NCBI GenBank assembly: GCA_029449235.1
Contig: JANATG010000002.1
Location: 620,001 to 684,000, forward strand
Origin: Linnemannia schmuckeri
Taxonomy: Eukaryota > Mortierellomycota > Mortierellomycetes > Mortierellales > Mortierellaceae
Reading direction: 5' to 3'
Length of the DNA stretch: 64,000 nt
Shown here: positions 42,423 through 54,674 of the stretch, piece by piece
Position numbering within the stretch: the first letter of the stretch is position 1
Layout of the letters: each line of letters opens with the position of its first letter
Program-made: the position numbers and the translations under genes
Notes under the pieces: generated by a model
Database searches by the model: none
What the model was told of the DNA's origin: nothing
Seen by the model: the letters and a program-made list of their open reading frames with translations, nothing else

Positions 42423-44169
42423 TGTGAAATGAGTCGCGAAAACGTATAGTGTTTATGTTACAAGTGAGAAAGTGAGTGAATGCAAAGTGAATGAGAAACA
42501 GTTGGAATGAACCAAAAGTAATGTACAATGAGAGGGGGTCAAATGAATGAGTGTCTGAAGTGCAAAGGAGAAGAGTCGTTAGGGAGGGGTCATTAGAGAG
42601 GAATAGGAGCAGGGGAGTGCCCTTTTTTTTTGAAGGGGCAGGGGTATAGGGTATCTGAAAGGGGACAAGCGAAAGGGAAGGAGAATTAAAAAGAAAGAAA
42701 CAATGGCAACGATGGTTTGTAGAGGGAAGAAGAAAGGGAAAGAGGCTAGAACGAGAAGTAAAAGAAAGAAAGAAAGAAAAAAGAGAAAGAAGGAGAGCAA
42801 AAAGTGAAAGAAGCATTGAAGGATGGGTTAGACGAATTATAAAAATAAGCAACGGACAGGTAAGCTCTAGGCATGGCGCAGAAGGAACAGGGAGGAGAGA
42901 GAAGGAGGAAGTGGGAGCAGCTGGACATACTTATTCACATACACGAACGGCGCACGCGTAATGTGAGTTCGAACCCCGTTCGAGTATCAAATTTTAATAA
43001 TAAGTCATTGAGAGATATCAATTTAATACTTTTTTTTTTTTTGATTTTTCTTTCTGTTTCTTATCATAAAAATGAATCAGGGACCTTCATCTTCGAAGAG
43101 AGAACTGCACCTCCTTATTCTCGTTCTCGGCCCCATACGACCTGTTTATACTTATATATGTTATTTATCCGTTACTAGCGGCTGCATTACATGTACACAC
43201 AATACATTGCCACGCATATCCTCATGTCATATGCATCCACTTTCATTACTTTGCTTGCTCACTTGCTTGCATAGATATAGGCAATAGTATATGTACATTG
43301 GCCGGCCGGTAGAGCAGACGGATCGGCATTGGCCGTGCATGTCCACGCAAGAAGTGAAAGTATTGAAGGAAAAAGTCAGAAAAGTGAATAGGACCCGTCT
43401 CTCGTTCTCTCGCTCAGTGAATGAATCCTACCTCTTTTTTCTCCTTGATGTGTCTCATTTTTTCTATTTTTTTCAATGTGTTTCTAGGAAGCCCATTACC
43501 CTCACTGAAATATTCCTATCAGATCACTACCTGATTGGATACACAACTGCCCCTAATCTCTGAAGCATTACCCTGAGCTCTCCTTCTTCAGTCTGTGAGC
43601 CTTGGACCTATTCATACTAGAGGTCGCACTCAGATTATAGTGGACGTAGACCTAATAAGTGAACCGCCTTCACACTTGAGTTCTCTAATATCTCTCCTTA
43701 CTCACTGAATGAGAAACTTTGTTTTTGCCTTGCGTCGTCGTGGAGCTGTGCCGTTGTCATTTATCGTTCGTATCACGCAATGACGGGAGGGAAGAGAATA
43801 AGGAGACATCAAGTCGGGAAAATGATCGGACGTGGCAAGGCAACATATACAAAGGGGGTATGAGAATGACCATAGCCAAAAGGACAAGTAAGTAAAAGTC
43901 GAATCGTTATGTTGTTTGAGGATGCCCCTCTCCATGATCATGATATTTGTACCAAAGGTAAAATTAGGAGTGGTGTGTGGCTTGCCTTGTTTCCCTTGTG
44001 TCGCGCTGCCTACTTTGACACTCACACTTCTTTTTCCTCTCCAGGCTCACCTTTTTGTTTTTATCTCACTTCCATCTTCTCTTTCTTTTCTTTTCGTACA
44101 CTCTCTTCCGTCTCCCTCTTTGCCCTCTTTGTGCGACCCATTCCATTTCAAACAACTACAAGCTCTAGC
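42423..44169. other. Gene-poor region upstream of KCH
   Basis: Purine-rich tracts (42700-42800) that would be the KCH leader and promoter, then AT-rich sequence. A tRNA-like T-loop string at 42967 was examined and rejected. 43432-43590 resembles 46560-46715. CT-rich sequence with CAAACAACTACAAG at 44145-44165 looks like a promoter and leader in front of the ATG at 44170. Confidence 0.35.
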
Positions 44170-44815
44170 GATGAGACAACTTCATGAGTCCAGCAGGCCT
44201 ATTACCGCTCTCCCACCCAGTTCAAGAACGGACTAAGGCGACACCACCTTCAAAAACTTCAACAGCGAACATTTTTTACAAGCAAACAACAGTTATTCCT
44301 TGTTGTGTCGAACAGAAGGATCACAGGCGCAGGCGGCCACCACCATCACCGCTAAGACCAGACTCGTTCTACGCCCGTCAATCCTCTGACTCAGTCAGTT
44401 CCAAAGCAGGACACCACAGGCTATTTTAGTCGACCTACCCACTACGGACTCCTCTTCTCACCCATTTGCTGTCTCCCCTATCGTATTGCAGAAATAACCT
44501 GCCTGTGCATTTTTTTTGCTTCACAGCCTAATAGTATAACCTACAAGGGCGCCAAGGACTTGGATTGATGGGCGAGCGGGATCCTAGCAGACAGGACTGG
44601 TGGCGACAAGGTCAAGGAAGTCAAGGCAGAGAGAACTGGACAGATTCCAATCTAATTATCAATCCACAAAGGCACCGAGGACTCGAAATCATCACGCTAT
44701 TTATTTGCGATCACCGCCAGACTAGCAGCAGTGCACGTAGGAAAACCAGCATGGCCAGCAATATCAATAAAAAAAAACTTCTACTCAACGAAGCAGTGGC
44801 AGCTTAACTGTCAAT
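44170..44815 (+). pseudogene. Possible degraded gene, unidentified
   Basis: A leader-like pyrimidine tract is followed by the ATG at 44170 (MRQLHESSR), but that frame closes after 21 residues. Shifting by one base gives a long reading (YYRSPTQFKNGLRRHHLQ onwards) broken by stops at about 44355 and 44565. Two CAG acceptor-like sites (44491, 44526) are present. No domain recognised. It may be a broken gene, a gene with splicing I could not solve, or chance. Confidence 0.25.
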
Positions 44816-47110
44816 TAGCAGTGTAGGGTTATCAAATGAACACGATTTTCGCGTTTCTGAGGATCTGTCGCGCCGAGAAGGGAGGGGCGCGCTTTTGACA
44901 GCAATCAGCGTAGCCTATCAGGCTGAACAGAACATCCTGTCATTGACAATCAGATCACAGACGACACGCCCCCTTCACCTTGATCTTATTATGAGGACAT
45001 GGCATGGTATGCAAGTGCCAACGTCAATAATTAGAGGTGATGGTGGGTGCATGGTCATGCATGTTTTCTCAGGCCTTTTCAGCGCAAACATTGTATGACT
45101 CATTTACATTTTTTTTATTTCCCTCTGTTTCTTTCGTCTTACCTCATGACAGCAGGGATCTTTTTTTCCTCATCAACGGTAAAGCGCGGGTGGCTCTAGC
45201 ACAGGGGACTAAAAAAAGGTTGTGTCAACGCGATACTGGGACAGACGCTATGATCGATAACCTCGCCAAACTGGTTGCTTATGAGGTTTTATTCGAGGTG
45301 CGTTGGCTGAGGCTGGTTTTTCAGTTTCTCATGTTGAGGAAAACCATGGTGTACCTTTGAAGTAAGAAAGAGGTTCTCATCGTTTTTTTACGTTACTGTT
45401 GCTGTAAGTCGTGTCGTGAGCGGGCAGAGCGGCAAGAGGTCGTTAGCATGGTGGTTGCCAAATGTTGGGTTCAACAATGGACGTGTTTTTTGCGCAAGGT
45501 AAGCCAAGTAATATGAAGAAAGCTGGTCACTCTCACTTCATTCACAATGCCGTAATCAGCGGAGACGAGAATACGTCTTCTCGTTTTCTGGAGATACTGA
45601 CTCATCAGAGCGTCTTATTTGCAATCCTTCGTTCAATTAATTATTTACGAACAGATTATATAATACTATCGTTCGCGTCGAAAAGATGGTAATCATCGCA
45701 CAACAATGAGGTCGAATGAGCGTATCGGTCACGTTCAAGGCGAACATTCGTCTAAAACGAAGCAATCTCATAGCAGAGACCTGCTATGACATAATCAGTG
45801 CAGGTAGCCAAACGACACGTAGTACCTTTTCTGCTTCTGCAACGTCGAATGGCGGGGGAAAACGCAAGAAGAAAACAAGACGAGGGATGACACTCACCCA
45901 TATCACTTTTTATTTTGATTTTTAATTCGTAAAGACTTTCAAAGGAAACCAGCACTAGCAAAAAAGGGGCGTATTCCCCAAGGTTCTCATCGGCAACGTA
46001 ACCCGTCCTCTTATGCAGAACAAGGATGCTGGAAATGAGAGAAAGACCTTCCCTTGACCATAATGGTCGATCGCGGGCTTGGTCTGTTTGAGGAAATTAA
46101 GATCGTATTTGCCATTTGGAACAGTTTCTCTCGAAATCGCAGGTCTGCGACGAGAGGAATGCTACCTCTCTAGCATTTTTATTTAATCCTCATTTCTATC
46201 TTGTCTTTTTTTTAAAACCCACTGGCTTCTTTTTCTTTTTCTTTTTCTTTTTCTATGTTGAATAAAAACGTTGCTTTTGATAGCTGGCGGGAGAGCAAGG
46301 ATAAAAATACTTCACGTTTGCATTCATTTATTGATCAACTCTGGCTGACAATGCAAAATTGGTGGCGCAAATGAGCTCTTGATTGAAAGGATCTTTGAGT
46401 GAAGGAGGATTGCAGAATATCTTTCATTGTTGATGTCAGTTACCCAATTGGAATCTCTATTATCCTCACCCGTCTGTTCGAGTATCATCACTGCATCAAA
46501 ATTGTTGACGTCCCATTGATCAAATGTCAGTTGCCCATCATCCAAAATAGCGTCCTTCTCCGTCCTATATCTTCTTTTTTCTTGTGTTTCATTTTTTAAC
46601 ACATACGTTTCTAAGTGAGTCCCCGATAGTGACATCCTCATTGGATGTCATTATCAGCTCATTACTTGATTGGACATCTTCCTCCCCTGAAGCACCATAA
46701 TCCCCCTCGGTGTTCGTTCATCCGTGTGGCTTGGATTCCCCCTCTTTCCCCCCAAAAAAAGGGCTAGTCTAAGTCCGGCAACCACAATGCCCGAATGTCT
46801 CTAATTTCGGTCTGTGCCCTTCCCCTTCCCCTTTCCCTTCCCTCACTCTCTCATACACTTTTTCTCAGGCACCCTGTCCACTTTGTTGCGATCGCCCAAG
46901 TGTGAGGGAGGGGGAGAGGGACACGGACTAACATCATTTCGATAGACTGGAAAATATACAAACCGACAAATTTGCCAAGAGAGTGTGGATGCGAGTGTGA
47001 AAATCAAAACCATCAACAACAACAAAAAAAAAAGATAGAATTTGCGTCCACTTCACCCTATCCATGGTACTGGTACTCTACAGAATACGTACACCAAAAA
47101 CCGGGAATTG

Positions 47111-47118
<8 letters not shown>

Positions 47119-47141
<23 letters not shown>

Positions 47142-47143
47142 AA
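47119..47143. repeat. Poly(A) homopolymer, 25 nt
   Basis: Uninterrupted A run in a gene-poor stretch. Confidence 0.95.
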
Positions 47144-48480
47144 GGAAATGCAAGAGACTCATTGATATGTCATTACTACAACACTTTCTTTCACCTATCG
47201 TCATGAACGAACCCTAGACACAAAGAGTTAGATATGGAAAAACTATTGACTATCAAATAAACAAACAAAAAATAACAATTTATAGGTGGTATGTTGCAGA
47301 TCCTACGCCTTGGCCAACAACAAAACAACCACACCCCGCTTGGTCTGGCAATCTACGAAACACCAAAATCCATCGCCCAACAAGGAACACCGATGCCTGC
47401 CATGCAAACGATAAATGATTGGTCCAGTCGGGGACAATCTCTCATGAGGACTTGGAAGGAAGTGGCAGGGACTAAAAAAGGGTTCTGTAACAAATAAGAT
47501 GGGCGGAGAGAAGTGTAGAATGATATCGGGCCGTAAAAAAACAAGCGAAATGTAAGTATAGAAAAGGAGGAGGCCATTGGGCGTGAAGGGCTTGAGGAAG
47601 AATGGAAGAAAGGGAAAAGGCAAAAAGGATGAGTAAGAGAGGAGCATTGGGCAAATATTCAGACTGGCCGAGAAAGCGAAGAAAAAAAGGGCCTTCGTTG
47701 AGATTCAAAGCGGATGGTTATTTTTCAATCTCCTTGGAACAGCAAGCGCAAAATGTCAAAATTGATTCTTCTCGAATGAATGTATCCGCGCTTGCCGACA
47801 TCATTTTTCCACAGCCATTAGTTCAAAGCAGCAGCGCGCACCATAGGTGTAACGTTGTGAAAATAAGAGAAGGGGTAATGGAGTGGGGCAGGATTTGGCG
47901 CTAGCACTTGCTGGCTCTCTTGTTACTCATCTATGAGTTTCTGGCAGGCAAGCTAATAAAAGGGGAGTAAGAAAAAGATAATAAAATAATGATTTAATCC
48001 ACGTACAGTGAATAGATGAGTAAGGAATGAATTGCACCCGCCTTGGGTCTTGGGGTAAAGAGGGAATAAGGGATCCCATAAAAGAAATCCGTCTAAAGAG
48101 GCGGCCACTCATCAAAGGACAAGAAAGACATACAAGAACCCTGTCGGTGTCAGTGACACAACCAACAATTTTTTTGTTGCCCTTGTTGTTGTTGTTGTTG
48201 AGCGCAAGTACAAAACGGCTCTTTTTTTGTACTTTTTACTTTTTCTCATCTCTTCCTTTTTTTTTTTTCTTCTTGGTTTATCCCCTTTTCGATTGTCTGA
48301 TTACTTTTTCCCACCGGTCCATGTCTGTTTGTTTGTTTACTCAACGTGGACACAACCTTCTTCTCTTTCCCTTTTCTTTTTTTTTAACGGACCCCGCTTT
48401 TTTGTATTCATTCCTCTTTCTCTCTCGCCTTTGATTATCTACTCCATTCCTCCTCCTCTCCTTTTTCTTTCTTCGCTTCC

Positions 48481-48570
48481 TCTTCTCTTTCTCTTTCTCT
48501 TTCTCTTTCTCTTCACACTCTTCACTCCTCTCTTCTTCACTCTCTTCACTCCTCTCTTCTTCACTCACTC
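48481..48570. repeat. Pyrimidine microsatellite and 24-bp direct repeat
   Basis: (CTCTTT)n followed by two copies of a 24-bp unit beginning CTCTTCACTCCTCTC. Located in the leader of the PRM10-like gene. Confidence 0.85.
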
Positions 48571-48679
48571 TTTTTGCATCATTCACATATATGCCTACCC
48601 TCTTTGCATTCCACTAGGACCACTTAATATCCATTCATAACCACACTTTGTACTTCTACCACGCACAAAACAAGCACCG

Positions 48680-51600
48680 ATGAGTAGCAACAAGAACTCA
48701 CCTAATAACACCCCTCCTCACGAATCGAGGTCCTCGTCTAACGCATCCTCAAGCCTCGCCGTCAACACCGCCATCGTCGTACCCCCCTCCGCCAACACCA
48801 CTATCGTCGTACCTCCTTCCATCAACATCAACCCTCCTTCCTCCTCCTCCAACACTACCTCTAATACCACTCGTGCTCCACCCTCAGTCCCAGCATCCTC
48901 TAAACCCCACACTACCAATAATACCAACAACGCAAACAACAACAACCCTAGATACAACCCCCCAGTACCCAGCAGGATGAGTGGCACTTACTCGACCAAC
49001 AGCAGCGTCTACAAACTCGGTGGAAACTCTAGCGTGCACCGCCTTGCCGGTGGCACCAGAAGTGCCAACAGCTCTCCACCAGGCACCCCTCCCAATGGCT
49101 TGCGGGATTACTATATCAACGCCGCCCTCCATCGTTCAGGCCATCATCGTCTCCACCCTGGTTCTCTGCCCAGTTCTTCTTCTAATCTCCAGCAGCTGCA
49201 CCAGCAGCAGGCGAGACCCAGTATTTCGATCCTGGTGCCCCATCCTCAGTCACAGAATACCCTGGTTCCCGAGGCTACCGTTGCGAGACGGTCGTATTCG
49301 GCCGATCATTTGACGATCAATGAACCCGAAATCACCGTTACAACCCCCGGTGGATCAAACGCGACTGAGGAGCATGTCATGACTCTTGAGGCGGCGCTCA
49401 ATAACCTCATCGAGAAGGAGGGCCGAAGCAACACTGCAGCAGGAACACTCGAGAACGAGGAGGACAGTGTCGAGTTGGATGAGCCCATTATGATGAAAGG
49501 ATCCATCCCCGAGTCGACGTCCAAGAAAGACAGCAGCAACAAGAAGAGCAACGGATTTTCGGCGTTTAACAGCCACAACAACAGCGGGATCTCACTCACT
49601 CCCAAGGTGCTCGCTAACCGTTTCGATCCTGAGGGAACTATAGCAGCACAGGATGTGACCGACAACAACAAGGAGAAGCGACTTTCGGAGAAGGACAAGG
49701 ACAAGAAGAAGAGGAACCGTATATCGAAACTCTTCCACCGCGAGGGGACGTCTACCCCAGCAGCTGTGCCCGAGGCCCATTACAACATGGGGTACATCCG
49801 TTCACATGTGCAACCGTCCAAGGCCGGAGTTCTTAGTAACCTGCTAAAGCTGCAGGGCAAGCATACTCACGACAAGGTAACATTGATACCTTATTTGTTC
49901 TGTGCAGGAAAAAAAAGGGCGATGAATTCGAAGACATGGCAAGACATATGTACAGCACATACGACAGATGCAAAAGGGACAAAAGTGCCTGTTGAATAAT
50001 GAGCCGTCATCGAATCTTCGATGAAACCTGTGTAGCGCCAGAAAAAGAAGGAATCTTATTTATTTATTTGCGTTAAGACTTAAGAGAGGGGGAATAGGAA
50101 TGACATGGTTACCATTGGCACTCGGATCTCATTCTATTACTAACCTATTCTATATGAATAACTGAATTGAAACTCGATAGACACATACGCACAGGGAACA
50201 GAAGCCGCGTAAGGAAAAGAAGAAGCGCCCAGTACTCTACACTCGCTCGGCAAACAACTCCGCAACTGACCTCAGGCGGTCTTTCCTCGGCACATACCCA
50301 CCCTTGCCCGCCATAAACAACAATAACAACCAGGGATCGACTACAGGAATGGGCTCCCTTAGCAAGGCCACCAGCCGAAACAATAATAACAACAATGGAA
50401 CGAACAACCATCGACACTCGTTCCAGTTCGATGGTACTATGACCCCTTCCTTTGCGGCTGGTCATTCACCCATGCACTCGCCTATGCAGTCGCCTCTCCA
50501 GTCACCCAATGGCTCACCCCGGGGATCGTTCTCGTATGAAAACGATTACAACATGTCGACCAGTTCTACCCTGCACTCGCTCTCAGCCGAGGAAAAGATG
50601 CGCATCACCTTTGCGGTCGCAGATATCTTGCAGCGCCAGGATTATGTCCTCCGTCTTGCTCGTGCAATGATCAAGTTTGGAGCACCCTCCCACAGACTCG
50701 AGGACGCTGTAGATCATACAGCCCGGACACTGGAACTCAATCTGCAGTGCATCTACATGCCCAATGTCATGATTGTCGCCTTTACCGATTACGAGACCCA
50801 TACTTCGGAGACTCACTTGCTCAAGGTCTCTGCAGGACTCAACATGTACAAGTTTGCGCAGGTCCATCAGATCCTGAAATTGGTGACCCATTCGGCCATG
50901 CCAGTCGAGGAGGCGATCATGAAGCTGGATGCGATCAACACTGAGAAGGATCTCTGGCCCCGTTGGCTCATCATCCTCTCCTACGCCCTCGCATCCGCCT
51001 GTACCGCGCCCATGTTCTTCCAGGGCGACTGGGTAGACGCAGGAGTTTCGTTCTTGATCGGAGGTACGGTGGGTATGATGGCCTGGCTTTCGGAAATGGT
51101 CACCAGTTACGCACACATTTGCGAGATCACCATGTCGGTCGTTGTCGCCTTCGTCGCTGAAGCTCTCCACGGCCACGTCTGCAGGGGCTCTGTCAAATGG
51201 GCCGGAATCGTCATGCTCTTGCCCGGATACACCATTACCTGCTCAATCCTTGAACTGAGCTCGCGCCACATGATTTCAGGATCTGTCCGCTTATTCTACG
51301 CCATCATCTTCTCGCTCCTACTCGGCTACGGATTGACGATCGGCGCCTCACTCTGGAATCTCTTTGACCCCTCGAGCCGTGCCGAAACCGTCCCTGCCGT
51401 CTGCCCCGACTCCCTGGATCCCAAATGGAACATCCTCTTCGTCCCCATCTTTGCAATCACCCTCAACATCTGGCTCAAAGCCCACCCTCGCCAATGGATC
51501 CTTGCAACAATCCTTTCAATTCTCGGCTACATGGTCTCTTACTCCACCTCGACTTGGGCTCACGCAAGGACAGAAGTCTCCTCGGCCCTCGCATCCTTCG

Positions 51601-51863
51601 CAATCGGACTCTGCGGAAATCTTTACCAACGTGCTACCCATCAGCTGACTTTCCAAGCAGTCGTCTGTGCGGTCTTCTTTTTGGTTCCTGGAAGTTTGGG
51701 ATTGAAGGGCGCGATGGCGTTGTTTACGGATGATATGGCCGGAGGAGTGAATTTTGCGTTGCAGATGGTCATTACTGCGATTGCTATTAGTGTTGGGTTG
51801 TTTGCTTCTGCATTGGTCGTTTATCCTATGGGCAAAGCTCGCTCCGCTCAGATGACTTTCTAA
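48680..51863 (+). CDS. PRM10: PRM10-like membrane protein of the ThrE family
   Basis: Exons 48680-49876 and 50181-51863 (959 aa). The intron (304 nt) has a GTAACA donor, an ACTAACC branch site and a TAG acceptor. The first 500 residues are polar, Asn/Ser/Pro-rich and probably cytosolic. The C-terminal 420 residues contain the ThrE-type domain: ITFAVADILQRQDYVLRLAR, FGAPSHRLEDAV, PNVMIVAFTDYETHTSETHL, then about ten hydrophobic helices (LLPGYTITCSILEL, FLVPGSLGLKGA). Bacterial ThrE exports threonine and serine. The yeast member Prm10 is a pheromone-regulated membrane protein of unknown substrate. Yeast Prm10 is about 380 aa, so the long N-terminus is a feature of filamentous fungi. Exon 2 could start at 50202 instead of 50181. 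Confidence 0.9.
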
Positions 51864-52801
51864 GGAAAGGAAATCCCTTTTTTATTATTTAGATAGACAG
51901 CATATATCTACTTTACTTTAGACAAAACACTAATCCCTCTTAGAATTTACTCAAAACGATACCCCATCTCCTCATTTGCCTCGTGTTGGTACATTTTTCA
52001 TTCATTTGCTTGTGCTTGTTTGTTTTGCTTTTGTTTTGTTTATTACCAAGGGGATGGGCAGAAAGGTGCAGCTCGCACCACGCGACATTGCATTGTGGTT
52101 TTTGAACGTGTTTTTGACACAATGTGGTATTTGTTCGATCCGTATGTTCATCCCTAGTCCCTAAATCCCTATTTCTTCCTGCTTTCCTCGACACGCGGAT
52201 GAGCGGGAATAAAAAGAAGGAAGGAAAGCAAAAAAAAAGGTAGGGATAGCTTTTCGTCAGGAAAGGGAAAAGATAGGGTCTCTTAACCTCTTTCCTTGCG
52301 CTTCCTATTCTTCAGCCTTTACCTTTTGTGCTCAACCTCCCCCTCCCGCTCATTCATCCCATCCATAGTCCTCTGCCCTACGCCCACTTTCTTTTCTTTT
52401 GTCCCTCTTCTTTCCTTATTCCTTTTTCGAAGGACATCCATCCCTTTTGTGCAAAATGACTCTTATTGTCACAAGATGACTTTCCTTCTTGTACCTCCCC
52501 TTGGGCCTCGAAGTCGAAGGAAGAGTGTCAACCCTATACTCCTCGCCATCTCCCTCCTTCTTTCCCTCCTTCCTCCCCTCCTACTTTCCCTCCTACTTTC
52601 CTTCCTCTTTTCCTCTCCATCCCCCAACCCTATGTCCATGTGTACCCCCCTACTTGAATCGTTCTTGTATCCCTTATATGACGCTCAACAGCACAAAACG
52701 TCAAATTGCAACAGGGGGGCTTCAAATTTCTGAACTTACTGGATGTGTTGGATTTCCCTTGGAGCGTATCCCTCATTTACTCGTTGCCTATCCACTGAAA
52801 G

Positions 52802-52838
<37 letters not shown>
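52802..52838. repeat. Poly(A) homopolymer, 37 nt
   Basis: The longest homopolymer in the window. Confidence 0.95.
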
Positions 52839-52840
<2 letters not shown>

Positions 52841-53276
52841 ACAAAGGTTAAAACTCAAAACTGTCAATCAGCCCTTTTTTTTTTCTCGAAAGATGAGGAT
52901 GGGCATGTTTATTGTGACTATATCAGGGATCCAATTGGGGAGGGGGAAAAGGAGGGACATGGAAAAAGACAACCAAAACTAAAAGTAAAAGAGTGGAAAG
53001 AATGAATGAATGAAGGAAAGTGAGGAGGGGCGTCCATTGGATAGCCCTTTGTCTTGTACTCATTTATTCATACCTCATTTTTGATTCATGTGGTGCAAGA
53101 TTTGCACAATGACTCGTCTTTATTTAATTGCTTCTTGCGACATCTTTAAACTCTTTTTTTTTTTCTTTCTTTCTTTCTTCCTTAACTTTTTCTTTGTTCA
53201 CTTTCTTTTTCCTACACTTTCGTTGTTCATCGTCCCTCTCTCTTCTTTTTCCCTTTGTCCCTCTCACTCATATCCT

Positions 53277-53310
53277 CCTCTCCTCTCCTCTCCTCTCCTC
53301 TCCTCTCCTC
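53277..53310. repeat. (TCCTC)n microsatellite
   Basis: About six to seven 5-bp units in the leader of the protease gene. Confidence 0.9.
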
Positions 53311-53376
53311 TCATACAAAAAAAAAGGAAAAAACAAACACACACATTCCTTACACAAACAAGAAATCGTTAAAAGT

Positions 53377-54636
53377 ATGCGTTTCGCTTCAGTGATCTTG
53401 CTGTCCACAGCAATTTTGCTCTTCTCCACGAACAATCAAAGCCCAAGTTTCGCTGCCGCTCAAGTCTCCGTCCCCGGACGCTTCCGTCCCCATCTCTCCT
53501 CGCATTACCTCTCCGCTGCCTCAGGCTCTGGTGGTCCGACCCCGCTGTACAAGCCCTACCTGCGTTACCCCTCGTCGTCTCAGGAACAAGATGTGCAAGA
53601 TGCGCAAGGACCTCCTATGATGTCGATGCCTGTGCTGCAGATGCCCCACATGGACAACGCCCAGCTCCTGAACGACGAGAACAGTGCCCGCGCACAGTTG
53701 CTGGCCGAGGGGGGCGTCGATGATGGATCGTATCGGTTTGGAAAGGCCGTGGCGATGGATTCTTTGGGTCATTCGTCGACTCTTTCCAGTGGTCGATGGA
53801 CTCACCTCAAGAAACAGAAGCAGCACTCGCAGCACTCTGCCCAGTTCGATGAAGAGGAGGACGACGACGAGGAGGAGGATGTGATGGTATGGCAACTCGA
53901 GATCCACTCCAAATCTGCTCTATCCCTAAACCTGATCTTCTCCGACTTCCATCTTCCCCCCCATGCAGAATTCTACATCTCCAGCAAGACCCATCTCCTG
54001 GGAGCGTTTACGGCCTCGGTGAACAACAAGGCCGATAGGGTTTTTGCGACGGCGCCCCTGAAAGGAGATCGATTGTTGCTCGAGTTGTATTTGCCGAGAC
54101 ACGATTTCGTTCAAGGCACAAGACCAAGTCTGCAATTGAGCCATGTGATTCATGGGTATAAGCCTACGCTTCTTGCGGCGTCATCTGATTTGACGGCCAA
54201 AGGTCTGCGGATGGCGGATGGATCCGTTGCTCCTCACTCTCATCACAGACGACGACGAGGAGGAGGATTGAGGGAGCAGACGTCGTATGCCAATCCATTG
54301 AGCGATTGGACTCAACACTCTGTCTCCATGGATGAGAATGAGGACGAGGAGGATGGACCGGTGCAAGCAATGTCTGGCAAGTGCAACGTTGATGTGGCCT
54401 GCCACCTGAACGATTATCACGACCAGTCCCGAAGTGTCGGCGCCATCCTGTCCGAGTTCAATCAAAAGTACTGCACCGGCGCACTCATCAACAATGTCCG
54501 TCAAGATGGTCGCCAGCTCTTCCTTACCGTAAGTCTTTTCCCTCTCCCATGTGTTTGTCTGTGATCATCCTTTTTTTTCCGCTTTTGTTATCGCCTCCTC
54601 GTGTCCTCCTTCCTCCTGGTCACCCTTCTTTTCTTT

Positions 54637-54674
<38 letters not shown>

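Larger units (their letters stand above)
44816..48679. other. Gene-poor region upstream of PRM10-like gene
   Basis: About 3.9 kb with no gene I can support. Contains CTTTTT-type repeats (46229-46255), an A run (47119-47143), and a long pyrimidine-rich leader (48225-48590) with TTCTCT repeats and a 24-bp direct repeat before the PRM10-like start. Confidence 0.4.
51864..53376. other. Intergenic between PRM10-like and protease genes
   Basis: 1.5 kb. 3' flank with AT-rich sequence, pyrimidine tracts (52296-52640) whose open frames are compositional, a 37-nt A run (52802-52838), and a (CTCTC)n leader (53277-53310) right before the protease gene. Confidence 0.4.

Noticed and set aside
42870..42990. 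tRNA-like signals: GTTCGAACCCC (B box) and TGGCGCAGAAGG (A box-like)
   Set aside because: The T stem pairs poorly, no matching acceptor stem exists, and the box spacing does not fit a tRNA. At most a chance or decayed pol III sequence.
52296..52851. Overlapping plus-strand frames starting MRFLFFSLYLL
   Set aside because: Pyrimidine-rich tract gives Leu/Ser/Pro/Phe strings in all three frames. The signal-peptide look is compositional.
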